Of a stretch of DNA of 64,000 bases, positions 12,201-27,200 are shown one piece after another. Each line of letters begins with the position of its first letter. Positions within the stretch are counted from its first letter, which is position 1. The DNA is from Pisaster brevispinus (lineage: Eukaryota; Echinodermata; Asteroidea; Forcipulatida; Asteriidae). The position numbers and the translations under genes were made by a program. The DNA lies in contig JAMKCF010000016.1 in NCBI GenBank assembly GCA_023634235.1, positions 3,644,001 to 3,708,000 of the forward strand, given 5' to 3'. The notes beneath the pieces were generated by a model, which searched no databases, was not told the DNA's origin, and was given only the letters and a program-made list of their open reading frames with translations.

Positions 12201-15200
12201 TGGTGCTCTTAACCGCTAGGCCATGACACGCCACATATTACTTCGAAGGGAATCCTTTCTTAAAATCGTTTAAACTACAAACAGATCCTTATCACAACAT
12301 TTTTCTCTTTTTCAAGACGAGACAGAAAGCTGAAGAGTACCTGTAGTGTTGATCGATGCTGGCGTATTGCCTTCAGCACCTTATGACGCTCGCTGTACAG
12401 CGCAGGAGACACCCTCCGGAACGCCCTCGCAAGCAGAGCTTCCTTCAGGGCCTCGGGAGAGGGACTGTAGTTGATCAGCGTGGTGGTGGAGGCAATGCGG
12501 GGGGAGAACTGCGGGTTAGGTAGGGATGTTGTCATGGACACGCAGAAGTTCTGGTGACCGAGGAGGCGACGACCACAGTACTTGATGAGCCTTGCATCTG
12601 GGTGTTATGGGGGGGGGGGAGAGAAGATGACAACATTTTTGAATCAATATTTTTACATGAAATATAAAAAAAAGTAAGCTGAGAAGATGTTTAAAAAGAA
12701 GCACAATTGCATGTAGAAAAAAAACCCCCAACAACAAACACAACAAAAAAACTTAGTTACTATTATAATATATTTCTGGTAATGAAACCAAGGATGCCTC
12801 AAAAGTGAACTTAATCACTGTAGCTCGCAAGCCTGAGGAAACCTGTAAACAAGGGTGCTTGCTATGTGAACCAGAAACACTGGGGTTAACCCTTACTCTT
12901 CCATGATAAGTGTTCTGGGTTCTTTTTTCATTCACTACCAATCTTAGTACATGGGACTCCAGGCTGAAAGACAAAGCAACTTTTGTATTATGAATTTTGT
13001 ATCGTGTGCGCTTTTCCAACCATATTGTGGAACATTTCCCGAGGGTGCAATTTGTCGTTGACACTGTTTGAGATTGAATTCTGTTGTACGAGCTTGGTAA
13101 ACAAAAGGAAGAGAAGAACTGACATTACGTGTAACGGTTTAGTCCAGTGGACCACCGCAGTATTTTCACTCAAACATTCAAAATGCTTGCATGCATATTT
13201 TCCTGTTTAAGATTGCTCTAAAAGTTTGGCACAATGTTGCGGGTTCCACAGAATGTTCTGATGGGCCACTGGATTGCAGGTATATGCCGACAGGAACCTA
13301 GTAACAATTTACTCTGGTAATTTCTAATTTCAAAAGTCCAGACTTCAAAATGGGGTAGGGCACCCATGGGGTGGCACAGACATCAATTTGGGGGGCACAT
13401 GCTCCCCTTGGCTATGCCCATACATACCTTCAGCTGTACTGCATTCATTGCCATGGTTAGCATGGTGAATCAGTGGCATTACCATGCTGTCCAATCGCTC
13501 ATCACAGTTCACCAGGACCAGTGGAAGGCCTGACAGGATAGCCTTCTCAATCTGGACAACGATGGATGGATCAAACCTGTCAAATAAAAATAAAATATCA
13601 TCAAACAACTTTACATTATAACGACTTCTTCTCATAACAAAGAAATCCCCGAGATCATCTCAACTCCTTAAGAGTGTGCAGCCCCGGTATTCGTAGCCAA
13701 TCTCTAAACTTAGAGATACATTTTGGGAGATGAGACTGGATTTCGGTTCAATGGCTTATTCAAAGACACAAGCAGCCATGTGGCTAGGTCTAGGATTACA
13801 ATGCAATGGTCTCCAGTCATCCTTGGGTTTGGCCTTGGTGCCCTATCAAAATGTTTCCATAGACTTTAAAGGGACACATTGCCATAAATTCTCTCAAAAT
13901 CTTGCTGCTTGGGCCTGCTCCATATCCTTTCCAAGAGTTGTTGATGCACAGAAACACCTACAGTGTTTTGTAATTAGTGAGTAGTAAATTTGCCTCTTGA
14001 AATAAAACCAGCGGAACATATAATAACGCCATTTTGTGGTGTCAAAAACTTGGTTCTACAAAGTAGCGGAGCGTGTTCTGTCATGAAATTACAGAAAAAT
14101 TACACAATTTCAAGGGATATTTGTGTGAATCATTATGTTCTACTTTCAAAAAACATTTCCAACCATATTCATTTCACGACAAAAACTAACTTTTTGCATG
14201 CCCTTTTCAAAACTGAACTGCCATTTCGAAAAGGAAAATAAGCTTGCCCCTAATTCAAGGACTAACTGAACGCTTATGAAACAGTTGAAGTAAATCGCTC
14301 AATGTTTCTTGATGTTTCATATTTGCAACTTGAAATCTACCATGAGTACACACTGAGTTTATGTAACAATCATGAGCACACAATCACGGATGAGATAATA
14401 TGAAAATGACAAATCCTGAAAAGTTGATAACATTTTCCTCTTGTTGTGGAAACGAAGCTCCCTTAATGTACAGAAGATTACATGTTAGAGGTTTACAGAC
14501 TGTCTACATCGTTTCAAATAGATATCTGAAGGTCTGGTCATAACAAGAGGCAAGTCTTTCCATCTCTGTGATGGCAAGATTGCCTCTTTCAAGAAAATCT
14601 GAAGGTGCAAGGAGATCAGTAAAAAAAACCTGACAAATCTGTTTGAACTATGACCTGCATGTTTAACTGGATTATTTGGTTAATTTTCTAGACTGTTCAG
14701 TGCTGTGAAACCATTTGATGTGTTAATAATAATATAATAATATATTGTATTTGTATAGCGCCTACTGCAGGCCAGCCTCTAAGCGCTTAACATTCAGTAT
14801 TTTCCTGCAAGGTATTTGGGGCTTCGTTTGAAGTATGAGACCTACTCCTTTACATAGCACCATGTAATGGTTTACAAGGTGCTGGGGCGCAATATGCAGC
14901 CGATCAAACCAGGAACACCGGGGCGGACCCCTTCTCTTTTCGATAAGTGCACTGGGTTCTTTTCGTGCGTTACACAACACACGGGACCAACGGCTTTACG
15001 TCCCATCCGAAGGACGAAGCAATCATGGTTAAGTGTCTTGCTTAAGGACACAAGTGTCACGACTGGGGCTCGAACCCACACTCTGCTGATCAGAAACACC
15101 AGAGCTTGAGTCCAGTGATCTTATCCACTCAGCCACGACACGACACTCTATAAATATATTTTTTTGTATTGTATTAAATCACATGCCTGCTCAATGCAAC

Positions 15201-18200
15201 ATCCTGCAAGAAATTATCAAACAAACACCTCCTACAAAATTAGGCTCAATACTTCAGAGGCAATAGAGGCAATGTTTCCCTGCACCTGGTCATTGCCTTG
15301 GTGCCATCATAAATGTGTCCATGACACCCCACTGAAGGCAAAAATACGTTTGTAAAGCATGTCAGGTGATCCTGAATTCACTGAACTCAGGAAAAATCAT
15401 GAAGTCATTGGTTGACATCAGAATCCAGATCCTTCGTTTCAAGATAAGCTGCAAGGAAGACAGTTTGTTACATGACTTGGCAAAAAGACTTTGGTGGATT
15501 AATTATACCTACCCGAGTTTATCCTCCATGCGACTGTTGTATGTACATGAAAGCATGCAGGGAAAAAAAAATGAGCTCAAAATGAATGACCAATGAGGAA
15601 AATGCTCCTAAACACCACTCAGCAAATCTGTGACTGCTTTATGTTCCGACACCCCTATTTTCTGACAACCCTATTTTCTGACAACCTATGTTCCGATAAC
15701 CCTATTTGTCGACAACACTATGCTCTGAGAACCTCTTGTGATCTACAAGCAACGGTTGGGGTTAGGGTTTGGAAAATACATTAGGGGTGTCGGGACATAG
15801 GTGTGTCAGAACATAGGTGTCGGAACATATACAGGTGTGTAACCTGCAAATCATAAAGCTAAATAAAGATACAATGTTAGGGTTTGCATGGTAGTTGGTA
15901 AGTGAGGATTGAGTTTGCATTGACACGATAATTTAACCCTTAAGAGACCATAGTGGCTTGAAATGGCTTTTACCAAAATGCCCATAGCGGCCGCAAACAG
16001 CTGCAAGATCTGAACCACTTCCACTCAACCCCAAAAAGGTTAAAGGTAAAGTCATGACCTGGATTGACACTTTCCAACGCTTCCCATGTTAACATGGTAT
16101 CTACATGTGTATGTTTCAAAAACAAAACAAAATTTATGTTTTATATTATTTTTTCAATCCCTTTTACAATACAAAATTGTGCCAAGAATCATCAATAAAA
16201 GTAGTTCTTGGCAAATGGTGATGATTTTACAGAAATGAATGGCCTCTAAAGGGTTGCATTACGGATCTGTGTTTGAACTTTTATAATTGAAAGAAGTTCA
16301 CAAACTGTATCATTACTATTTGTCTTTTTGTCTACGAGATGTCTAAATAAAATTCAATTGACATGATCGGCGACCAAGTGTTTTTTGATAAGCATAGATT
16401 CTTATTTCACTGGTCCATCAGCTTATTCACTAATCTATAATTCAAGAAATATGATGCCTACAGCACTGAACTAGTCAGCCAGACCACTGGAATGAATTTT
16501 GGACAAATGAATTTTGACTCGTCCTCGGGTGTTTTAACTGGCATTTGGGAGAATGCTGAATGAAGAATGCTGATTTTGGGTAGTTTCTCATTTTTCAGAA
16601 ACAAATTCATGAAAATGGTCAAATATTTCCCAAGACTTGAAGTTAATTGTATAATTTGCTCTGAAACAGTTGACTTTCTGAACATTTTTAGGGGTGTACA
16701 TGGTATATGTTGATTCGTCAAATTTTGTTTAAAAACGAAACAAAACTAACAATATTAGACTACCATAATTATCTTTTGAGGGTGCTGTTTGATCTTTTAA
16801 AATTACATCATTATGTCACTGCAAAACTTCTAGCCTCTATCATGTCTATAGACTTTATATTTTGTCTTGCACTGTTAAGTACGGAATCAAATTTAACACG
16901 GAATGTTAATTTAGTTTAATTCAACATGTCAGTGCAAAGTAGGTGAACAATTTACAAACCTCAAACAAGCAACAAGGTTTTTTCTTCTTAAATGTACACT
17001 CTAACCCTCCTACTGTCTAACCAATCAATACGTACCCAAGTTTGATTTTGAATGATGGGTATTAACTAGTCCAGCTTGCAATATGTCATGTGGTGATTGC
17101 ATCTACACATGGGTATACAGTTAGCTTTATAACAACCCTTACATAGATTCTGCCATCTGATTGGTTTAGAGTGCGTCAAATGTTTACTAGAAAGAGATGC
17201 AACTGCGACAAACTGTACCCCATCAGAAACCCATGAACTATACCCATAGCAACCAATGTACTTTACCCATAGCAACCATGTACTATACCCATAGCAACCA
17301 TGTACTAAACCCATAGCAACAGCAGCTTCTTGGTACCAGAGGTCTAGACACAATATATGTACTGGTGTTATAAAACAAATATTGACTGCTTTTACTTGTG
17401 CTTTGGTTTAAAATACAACTCCCCCTTCGGCTTTGCCTCGGAAAAAAGAACGCCCACCAAATCACCTTAGGCATGTTGGGAGTTGTAGTTTTAAAAATAG
17501 TGCTCGAAGCAGTCAATATTTGTTTACTGTGTACAGTTGGCCACCATAAACAACCCTTGCAGTTGAATGGTTTCAAAAAGGTCAACTCGCTGGAAATGGT
17601 ACCAACAGTAGGAGGGTTGTTAAACAGAAAACAGTAAAATGTCTTTCTTTAATCATAGATGAAGGTCATGAAGAAAGGTCATCTATCAAATGCGGCACAC
17701 ATGACGCGCTTTCTCTAATATTAAATGCGTCAAATCATAAACTCAACACAGTGCGGTCAACCAAGTGCAAAACACAGCCATCTTGTGATATGGGTGGAGA
17801 CGGCATCATTTCTTGGAAAGTTTGGAAAGGGAATTCAAACAACAAAGCACACATTTCACACGTCTTACAATTCAAAAGTCTCTTTGGAATAAATAGTTAT
17901 TTGCTGGTGACGCCTGCACAAGAAGAAAACGTAGCAATACTTGGATTATTAACACTTTAGAGGCCATTTTGATCTACTTCTAGTCAAAACAAAAAGGTCA
18001 AAGTACAAACGGCTTGTACCAAAATGCCAGTAGTGGCCACAAACAGCCGCAACATTTTGATCTACTTGTTACTCAAAATGAAAAGGTCAAAGTAAAATTT
18101 ATGCCCTGAATTGACATTTTCCAACGTTTCCTATGTTGATATACTATCTACATTTCTAAAACAAAATAAAATCTCTGTTCGGTTTAAATTTCCCAAACAT

Positions 18201-21200
18201 TTCATACCAGTTAAATTTAGTTTTAAAAATCAACAATATTGGTCATATTTAGGTGTATTGTAATTCAGAAATGGATGGTCTGTAAAGGGTCAGAAGTTAA
18301 AATATAATAAAAGAAATTTAACAAAAACACTTTCCAGGAAACGCTTATGAAGCTTAAAGTTTTAGCTTTTTCAAAAGCAGAACCAAATCATTCAGCGCAC
18401 GATTTTGCTTATGACAAGAAACACAAAAAAGTGCACAACTTTTTAACCAGCACGTTAGCAGTTTTTCCAGTTTTGTCACTTCTTTCTAAGTACCTGAAAC
18501 CACCCATACGTGTTTCAACATGTGAATGGCAAGCAGGCTTATACTGAAAATTATTTGAGTTCCTTTGTTGTCATAAACATTTTCTTTTTTTAAATTGCTC
18601 TCAAATTTCCATAAAAAATGCACAGATTTTTCCAGCATTCTGTGAACGAAATTTGAGAGTAATTATAAAATTCTAATTCAACTCAAATTATTTTGGTATA
18701 AGCCTGCATGGTCATCAACATATTTAGACACTTCTGGGTAGTTTCAGGTACTTAAAATGTTTACAATTGTTGGAAAAACTGGCGATGTGATGGTAAAAAA
18801 GTAGTGTACTTTATTGTGTTTCTTGTCTCATATAGCGCAGCAAAATGCAACAAAGTTTTTAGTTGCAACTAAAAAATCATGATTTGCGATTCAATATAAG
18901 CATCCAGTGTGCACAACAACAACAATTATAATTTTGCTACACAAAGATGCTGGATAAAATCAATCCCTGCCATTTGAAAAAATAAAGTTTCATTTTTTCA
19001 AATAGACCGTGCAAGTCTAGTGCGTATTCAAACATTTTTGGACAACTTTGGTCCCACCGACATCGCTTCTACGCGTGAAAGAACAAACTTGCGCACTATA
19101 ACGGTACCCACAAGACTTTCACAGTTTATTATGGTATTTTTAGGTAATTTTTGGAGGTAGGTTTTTATCGAGTTTAACTACACACACATACAACATACCA
19201 TCTGTTGGAATAATACAACGTGGTCCCAGAGAGGTTGCGTGTTAGGATGGAGAGAGATAGAACAAGCAAATACAAGTTAGTAACAATGAGTGGTAAACAA
19301 AAATGCAGATATTGGAAACATGCAAACCAAGGGGTGGGGGCCAGTTTATCATTTTCTCCGCAACTTGAAGATTTCCATGGTGAAAGTACAGGTAGTTAGA
19401 GGTTTTTAAAAACATTAAGTATCTCAAATGGAACATGCAAGGTTCTGTCCAGGGACTCAAACCCACACTCTGCTGATCAGAAACACCAGAGCTTGAGTAC
19501 GGTGCTTATAGCCGCTAAGCCAAAACATGCAAAAATGATAATCTCCATAAATACAATCAGTTTGACAATGCTGTCCTTTTTTTGTGCTTAGCACGTCTAT
19601 TAAATGCAACCAGTTTTGTCGTAGTATGTTTTTTCTTCAAACTGTTTTCACGTACCTGGTGTGCATGTCGATATTAGTCAGTTTTCTGCGGTGGATGACC
19701 TTGCGTAGCCAGCGCACTCCCTCCATGTGGGGGTCAATCAGGAATGGAGGTCGTTGCCACGACGATTTCTGGATAGCTAGATTCTCCATGTCTTGTAGAC
19801 AGAGACCTAAGAGGTAAAGAACAATACGATCATTGTTTCTTTCTTTTTTTTGGTGTGGAGTGTATGAGGGGGTAAGAATTATGACTGAAATAGCCATGCA
19901 GATATTAAAGGGTCTAAATTCAGAAGCCTCAAGCTTGTTTCAGAAGCCTCAAGCTTATTTCAGAAGCCTCAAGCTTATTTCAGAAACCTCAAGCTAGTTT
20001 CAAAAGTCTTGTTTCAGAAGCCTCAAGCTTATTTCAGTTGCCTCAAGTATAAATCAAAAACCTCAAGCTTATTTCAGAAGCCTCACGCTGACTTCAGAAA
20101 CCTCAAGCTTGTTTCAAAAGTCTTGTTTCAGAAGCCTCAAGCTTACTTCAGTTGCCTCAAGCTTATTTCAGAAACCTCAAGCTTGTTTCAAAAGTCTTGT
20201 TTCAGAAGCCTCAAGCTTATTTCAGTTGCCTCAAGTATAAATCAGAAACCTCAAGCTTATTTCAGAAGCCTCATGCTGACTTCAGAAGCCTAAGCAAATT
20301 CCAGAAGCCTCAATTGGTTTCAGAAGCCTCCCACTGATTTCAGAACTCTCAAAGCATGATGCTAGGTGGTAAGGATATTTTGTAGGGATCATAGAAAAAT
20401 GCTCTTGAAAATGTAATGGTTTTCCTGAAACTCCTATAGGATACAACGTTCCTAGGGCCTACCTTTGGTGATCCATTCTTGAAGGGCGCCCTCGCCGACC
20501 AGCAGTTTAATCAATGCCTGGACGTAGCGTGTGAAGTCATTGCTGCTGATCTGTGGGAAATTATCCACTGTGTAGTTGTACTGACTCTCTGTTATCGTTT
20601 GAATATCTGGTGACCGGTACCCTCCGGTGATGTCCACTGGTACCCCATTTCTTGGTGTATCTTGAGCAGCTGTTCATGGGGAAAATACACATGTGGAGAC
20701 TTAGTAATATGAGGCTGTGTCCAGACCAACATTGTTAAAGATCAACTTAAAAGATAACACTCAAACTAGGTTGACTATTTATTTTTTGATTACTTCAGGC
20801 ATGGTATTTGGTCATTTGGAAAAAGTTGGAAAATATTACTGAGTATTTGAGTTGACCTACATTTACAAATGGTCAAAGCTTTAACAGGTTTTTCTGGTTA
20901 TTTAATAACAATTTTGTTGATTTTTCTGATGGCAAAAAAACCCCAGAAATACTATGCCTGTTTTCATCAGAAGTGTAAAGTTTTCCTCATTGTAATTTTG
21001 TTGAAATTTGATCAAAAAAAAAAATAAATAAAATAACCCCTTCACTGCGATTTTAGTACTAGTATTTATTTTTCCTGGCATTGGTGGCGCTCTGCATGGT
21101 TTCCAGCAAAGACCCATAAAAACACAATGTAAAATCAACAGTTCTAATCAAAATGTTTGTTTTTAAAAATATGAACACTTTTTTATTGGTTTTACTCAAT

Positions 21201-24200
21201 TATATGTAATCATTATGCATCCGTTTACCTTTCTACAACCAAAGATCAATAATGTTAATTTTGTTTGAGGAGTGTAAGCACAAACTCCTTAACTTCAAGA
21301 ATGCAAAAGATTTTACATGGAATAATTTCAAACAAAATGAACACAAAACTTAAATACCATTTTCAATTTTGGGTCCTGTCTCCGCAGTCATTTCTCCTCC
21401 CTCCAAGACCATTTCATTTCCATCTTCCACTCCCCCTTCTCTCGCCTCCTCTTGCATCTCGACGCCGCCCACTTTCCCATCGTCGGACTCCTTCTGAATC
21501 TCTTGGAGCTGGTCTTGGGCATCCCTGGGGGTGTTCACACCCCCGTCATTGCTGTGGACTGAGCTGGTCACAGTGTTGGAGCGAGTGCGATTGGTGTGGA
21601 TGGCCCATTCCACTATCCAGCCTGGGGTTGGACATGATCATAAATTGTCAAATGGTTACAACCTGAATGTCAGATAAATTGTCATACAAATCAAAATATA
21701 GTGAGGGTGGAAATTCATGTGTCCGCCATGCGTAGTATGTAATGCTCAGTGCGAAATACGTAAAAAAAGAAAGTACACGCCAAGCAAGGCACACGATGTA
21801 TCTGTATTGTGTAGTGTGTTGTCATAATATGGATTTGAGCTCATATACTGACGGCTGTACCACCAGAATAAAGTCCAGTGCCCTACATTACAGGAAAGCG
21901 CCATTAAAGATTTGTTTTGAGTTTCGCCACAAAAACATCCTTTTCACCCAGTGGGTGTTTACACTGAATTACTTGGGTTATTAAACTTAATTGATGAGCA
22001 GTTAATCTGCCTGGGGCAGTCAGCAGCCATAATGGTTTGTGTGTCGACTGTTTGGAAAAGAAAATACATGGAGATAACAGGTGTGAGCTGTCAGAAGAAA
22101 AGGAAGTTTTCATCTAGCCTCTTTCTTCAATGGAGCTTTCCCGAAATGCAGACCGCTCAAACAAAACACCATCCTAGTTTCTACCTTTCATGGGGTCGAC
22201 GGCATCAATCAGCAGCGGAACTCCTCTCTCTTGTAGACACATTGGCCACTGGATGGTCAGCATGACACGTCGGAACTTGGTATCGTAAGCACCGAGGTAG
22301 GTAGCGAATGCCGCTGCCATGGCAACAGCGCCTGGGATGGCAAACTCCCGCTGCGGGAGCGACTGGCAAATCTGGATGCAGTGTTTGTGCTCCATTTCAA
22401 GAATCTAACGAGAAAATTATAGATGGGTTTCTAAGTTTAATACAATGAAACAAAAACTGAGAAGTGCAGTTGTGGTAAACCCCAGGGTCTGCAGTAGTCA
22501 ACAGGCTCTCTTAGGAAGAACTTCAGAAACAACTTGGTTATAGGAACCGACAATGAAAAGAAACACCTTAAGCCTTAGCCTAAGGTCAACCAAGAGGTAG
22601 TTCAAGAAAAGTACATACAGGCATGACATTATGTCCTTTGAAAAAGGTAGAAAAGATATTTTTTAGCCCAAGGGCTGACCTACATAGACACATGGCGTAG
22701 GCTTTACTAGACTTTTCAGGCTATTTTATCAGTTTTTTCGAATGACAAAAAAAAACAAAAACAGAAATTCAGACTTAAGGACAGGGTCGTTTGCTCCATC
22801 TCTGACAATCCACAAGTCATGCCGACATACTTTCCAAAAAGCAGAGTTTTCAGGGTAACTTTTAATTACACAAGGATGAGAGCTGTTGCTAGTATTCCTT
22901 GCAATATTTCTGCAACCGATATTGGGGATTTTTCTGAATACATCTTCCTTTAATTGCACAACTAACACTTGTATCTTAGAATGATAGTAAAAAAACCAAT
23001 TTTAGACAAAATGGCGACCTGGCGTGTAGCAAATAGCTCCCTCTTATGTAAATTTTTCTCCATCAAAGTAGCGGAAACTGTCAATGAAAAAGCTCCCTTT
23101 TTAGTTATTGTTTTTTCCCTATTTTTGAAGTCAGAATTTGTTTTTTGTTGGGAAGATTTTAGTGAAATCTGGATAAAGATCTGAAAAAATGTTGGTTTAA
23201 AATGGTGTTGGAATTATATGAAATGATCTGCTCTAACCTCTTTGAATTTGTTGGCTGTTTGTAGCTCTCTACTCATCTTCTTAGACAGGTCCTCTTGATC
23301 ATTCTTGTCAACTGTTGCTTCTTCAAAACTCTGAGAGAGGTCCGCGAGACGCATCTCAAGGGCCTTCAAGACAATGGAAGAATGGAAAGACACATTAGTC
23401 AAGTGTGTACCATTGGGTATAAAATATAGTCAAAGCCCCCAACATAATTGGGAAAACAAATGCTGATTGAAACTGGGCCTCCCCTAGATCTGGAGAATAG
23501 AGGCCTCCAAAACTCAACGATACAATTCAGAGGATACAGACTCTCTACATCATTCCCCTTGGTCTAGAGGGTCAAGCACCCTGAACCTCCTGGGTGTTGC
23601 ATTGCAGAGGATACACATACTCTACATCAGAGGGTCAAGCACCTTGAAACTCCTGGGTGTTTATTGCAGAGGATTTACAGACTCTCTACATCACTACAAA
23701 TGAAAAGAGCTATAGGGTAGTGGGTTTGGGTCTCCCCTTGGTCTAGAGGATGAAGCCCCTGAATCTCCTGAATATTACACTTCTAAAGACCCTCTGCATT
23801 ACCACAAATAAAGAACTAGGGTAGTTGGCTTGGGTCGCCCCTTGGTGTAGAGAATGAATCCCCATGAACCTGCTGCGTTTCATATTTTCGGAGGATTGTG
23901 TAATAACAAAGATAATAATAATACTAACAATGGCTTGTTATATAGAACTCCAATCTGCCACTTAGTGATGCTCACAGAGCCTCAACATTATTACCCTGAT
24001 CACTGAGCTATTTATTTTATTCCTTAAATATCAGCTCCCGTGGGAGTATACAGCCTGTGCTGCCAAATATGTAGTGCACCAAGCTATTGATCAATCACAA
24101 GAACCATCTCTGCCCTCACAGGTACCCGTTTACCCCTGGGTGGAGAGAAGCAAGTGTCATGACCAGGATTCGAACCCTCACAGAATAGTGGTTTCATTGT

Positions 24201-27200
24201 GTCCCAGGATGGCAAATTAACTTTCCCACCAGAAAGCTTGGAGGTTTCTTTTTCCTTCTCTAGTAAAAAAAAGTGAAAATACTCCACTCAAAGCATCTCT
24301 AAACAAACAATGTATCTAACCTTCTTCTTATTCTCTAACGTCATCAATCGGTGCTCAGCTTCTTCGACTGCTGCGGTTGTCTCCTCGACCTTCGCATGAA
24401 GAGGCTTTACCTTGGAGATCATCAAACGATGATACCTAAACGACAAAAACAAGAGGTTATCCATAGGTTTGAAGCTGATGTATACCAGGGCTCGATTTCA
24501 CAAAGAGTTAAGATTGATCTTAACTCCAAATCACTCCTAATTGCTAAGCAAAGTGTGATGTCACAATACAAATCACTATGGTAATACTGACAACTCATCT
24601 TAAGATGAATCTTAGTGCTTTGTGAAATCGACCCCAGGGATGAGATTTAAAGAATGTAAAAATTCCTGGAAATGGATTATGGGCTTGAGATCCCCTTAAT
24701 CCTTGACCCGGAACCTCTCAGATGTTACAATTCAGGAGCTTTACAGACCCTGGGCCCAATTTCATAGAGAAGCCTAAGCACAAAAGCAGTTTAACACAAA
24801 ACAATTTTGCTTACCAGAATCAGGTTATTAGCAAAAATACAATTCCACATGTACAATTTGTGACCATGGTGACTGGTGTCCTGCTACTTTTTGCTTAGCA
24901 GAAATTTATTAAGCAACATTTTCTGCTTAAGCAGTTCTATGAAATTGGACCCAGGGCAACAGAGGCAATAGCCTCCAAGGCCTTCCTGTAAATCAAGGCC
25001 TGAGGGAACTATCATTCCTCCCATCAAGACCTTCCTCCATTCCAGCGTTTTGAGACCTTACCTGACCACTCCTCGGACCCATTTACAGAGTGAAGCTGCT
25101 GCCAGGTTGTTGGTCTTCCTCTGCATGTTCTGTGGCTGAAATGAAGCCTTCTTCAGGTAGGGCTCTACAAGGTTCAATGTGCTCTCAGGAAGCTCACTGT
25201 CGTCAAACAGCATCAACTCCTCTAGGAATCTGTCAAATAGGAGGCAAATAGTTTGAAAAACATTATCGATAGAATAAAAGAGCAGGAACTTGGTTTTAAG
25301 GCATCTTTCCATTTTTTTATTTCATTTAATAATTCTAGTTGAGAAGCCGAGGAGTCTCAGTAAAGCAAACTTAATCACTGAGCCAAGAACCCAATGGAGA
25401 GAAGACAAGGAAGGAAGTTTCAGTTATAGATGTGGGAGGAAAACCCCAGAGAACTATTACAGGGAAAACCCACGCAATTAGGGAGGGACTGAAAACCCAA
25501 TCTACATAGTGCCCCCAACGGGATTCGAACCAGGGTCCAAGAGGTGAAAGCCGAGGAAAGATACCACTACGCCATCCCGACCAATGATCAAACTGTGTCA
25601 GCTCCTCCAGAAAATAAAAGGGCCTACTTTATTCAAGCACTTGGTACAAAGTTCAATTAGGGGCCAATTTCATAGCGCTGCTTAAGGGTAAGCAAATTTT
25701 TGTGCCAACTATAGCAGAACAATTTGCTTAAGCATATTAAGTGTATTTCACAGGTTAGCAGAAAATAAGGCAGTCATATTGCGCGTTTACCATGGATTTA
25801 CATTGTTACGTCATTCATTTTCAAACAGTAAACACTGGAACGTTAGCATGCCTTTTCGTGTGCTTACAGTTAGCAGCGCTATGAAATGGAAACTCACGCA
25901 GTAAGCACAGAATTGGCCGTTAAGCAGCTCTATGAAATTGGACCCTGATGAAGAATATTTCATTGAAACCTGATGATAGACTTACCTCTCAATATTAGCC
26001 ATCTGACGCTTGGCACCTTTGCTCCAAGTCAGGTCTGATGAGGGACTTTTCACTAAAGTAAAAACAGAAGAAAAGGCCAACATAAGTAAGTCGTTCAAAC
26101 AAAATAAGAGAGTTTTCAGAGATGCAAATTTTGACCCAAATTGTAGTTTTTAATTTATCAAATAGTTATTTTTAAAGATTCAAGATGGTAACGAGCTTTC
26201 ATTTAAAGGTTTCAAGTAATAAACAACAAGGGAAACTGACTGGGTAAATTGGAAATAATTTTGGGTTGAGCAAAGAAAAATTTACCAGAATCAAGCCCTG
26301 AATGTGCAACTTCCGGATTAACATGTCGCTATTCACTTCACTGCCATGGAGTGAGTTCTAATTGGTCTCAACATTTCGACTAGCCTGCTTTAGTCATCGT
26401 CATGAGACTGAAGAGTGTTTGAGATTCTTTTCTCCTTATAGGGATTCAGAGGTTTAAGTGTAGAGTCAGTCACTGCTCTGATAGACTCCTAGCATATGAC
26501 GTCACAAGCTCAAATAGCGCCCCCATTGAGGTAAAAGGAAAACCAAGCAATGGCTGAGAGTTGCGCGTGGCGCATACGCACTTGCACGTTCCATTGTTTG
26601 AAGCAGCGATAGCGGCCTGTAAAAGGGGTCTATTGGTTCTTCTGAAAGGAGAACTGTGGTTGGTGGGCCCAGAGGCATTGAGTGGGCTACCCATTGTGTC
26701 TGAGTGCCCTGTGCCCTAGTGTGTACTTACAGATCATTATGATGGAAGCCATAAGGTCTTCAATGTCGACATCAGGCTTCTGCATTCCTCTCAGCTCTCC
26801 CAGCGAGTTGATGTCCAGTTCTTGTACCACCTTCTTGGTATCCTGCACTACGGCAACCGTCTTGTATACCGCCCTCGCATGGGCAAGTGAGTACTGCGGT
26901 AAGGCCTGAGATGAGATTGGAAATAAGGTATTTTAAAAATTCTTGCATGAGTGTTAAGGACCTTTGAAACAAAGAAACTTTCTAATGAAATTTAGCACTA
27001 CCCTTCTCGGCTCACTGTGCAAGGCTAAATTTCTGTGTCAGCTGTGTAAGCGAAGAATGCCCAGTAAAGTGCAGTACGCAACCGCACTAGAAAAAATTTC
27101 CTGCTAACCCGTGAAATATGCTTGACATAAGCTCGTAGTTCCCTGCTTCCGTAAGCGCAGAGCCGTGAAATTGGACCAAGGCCAGGATTTGAACCAACAT

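Noticed and set aside
20009..20337. Open frames in the 20-bp array (FQKPQAYF repeats)
   Set aside because: 20 bp is not a multiple of 3; the apparent peptide repeats follow from the 60-bp frame cycle of a minisatellite in an intron.
21265..21666. 133-codon open frame on the plus strand
   Set aside because: Antisense of the low-complexity part of exon 43.
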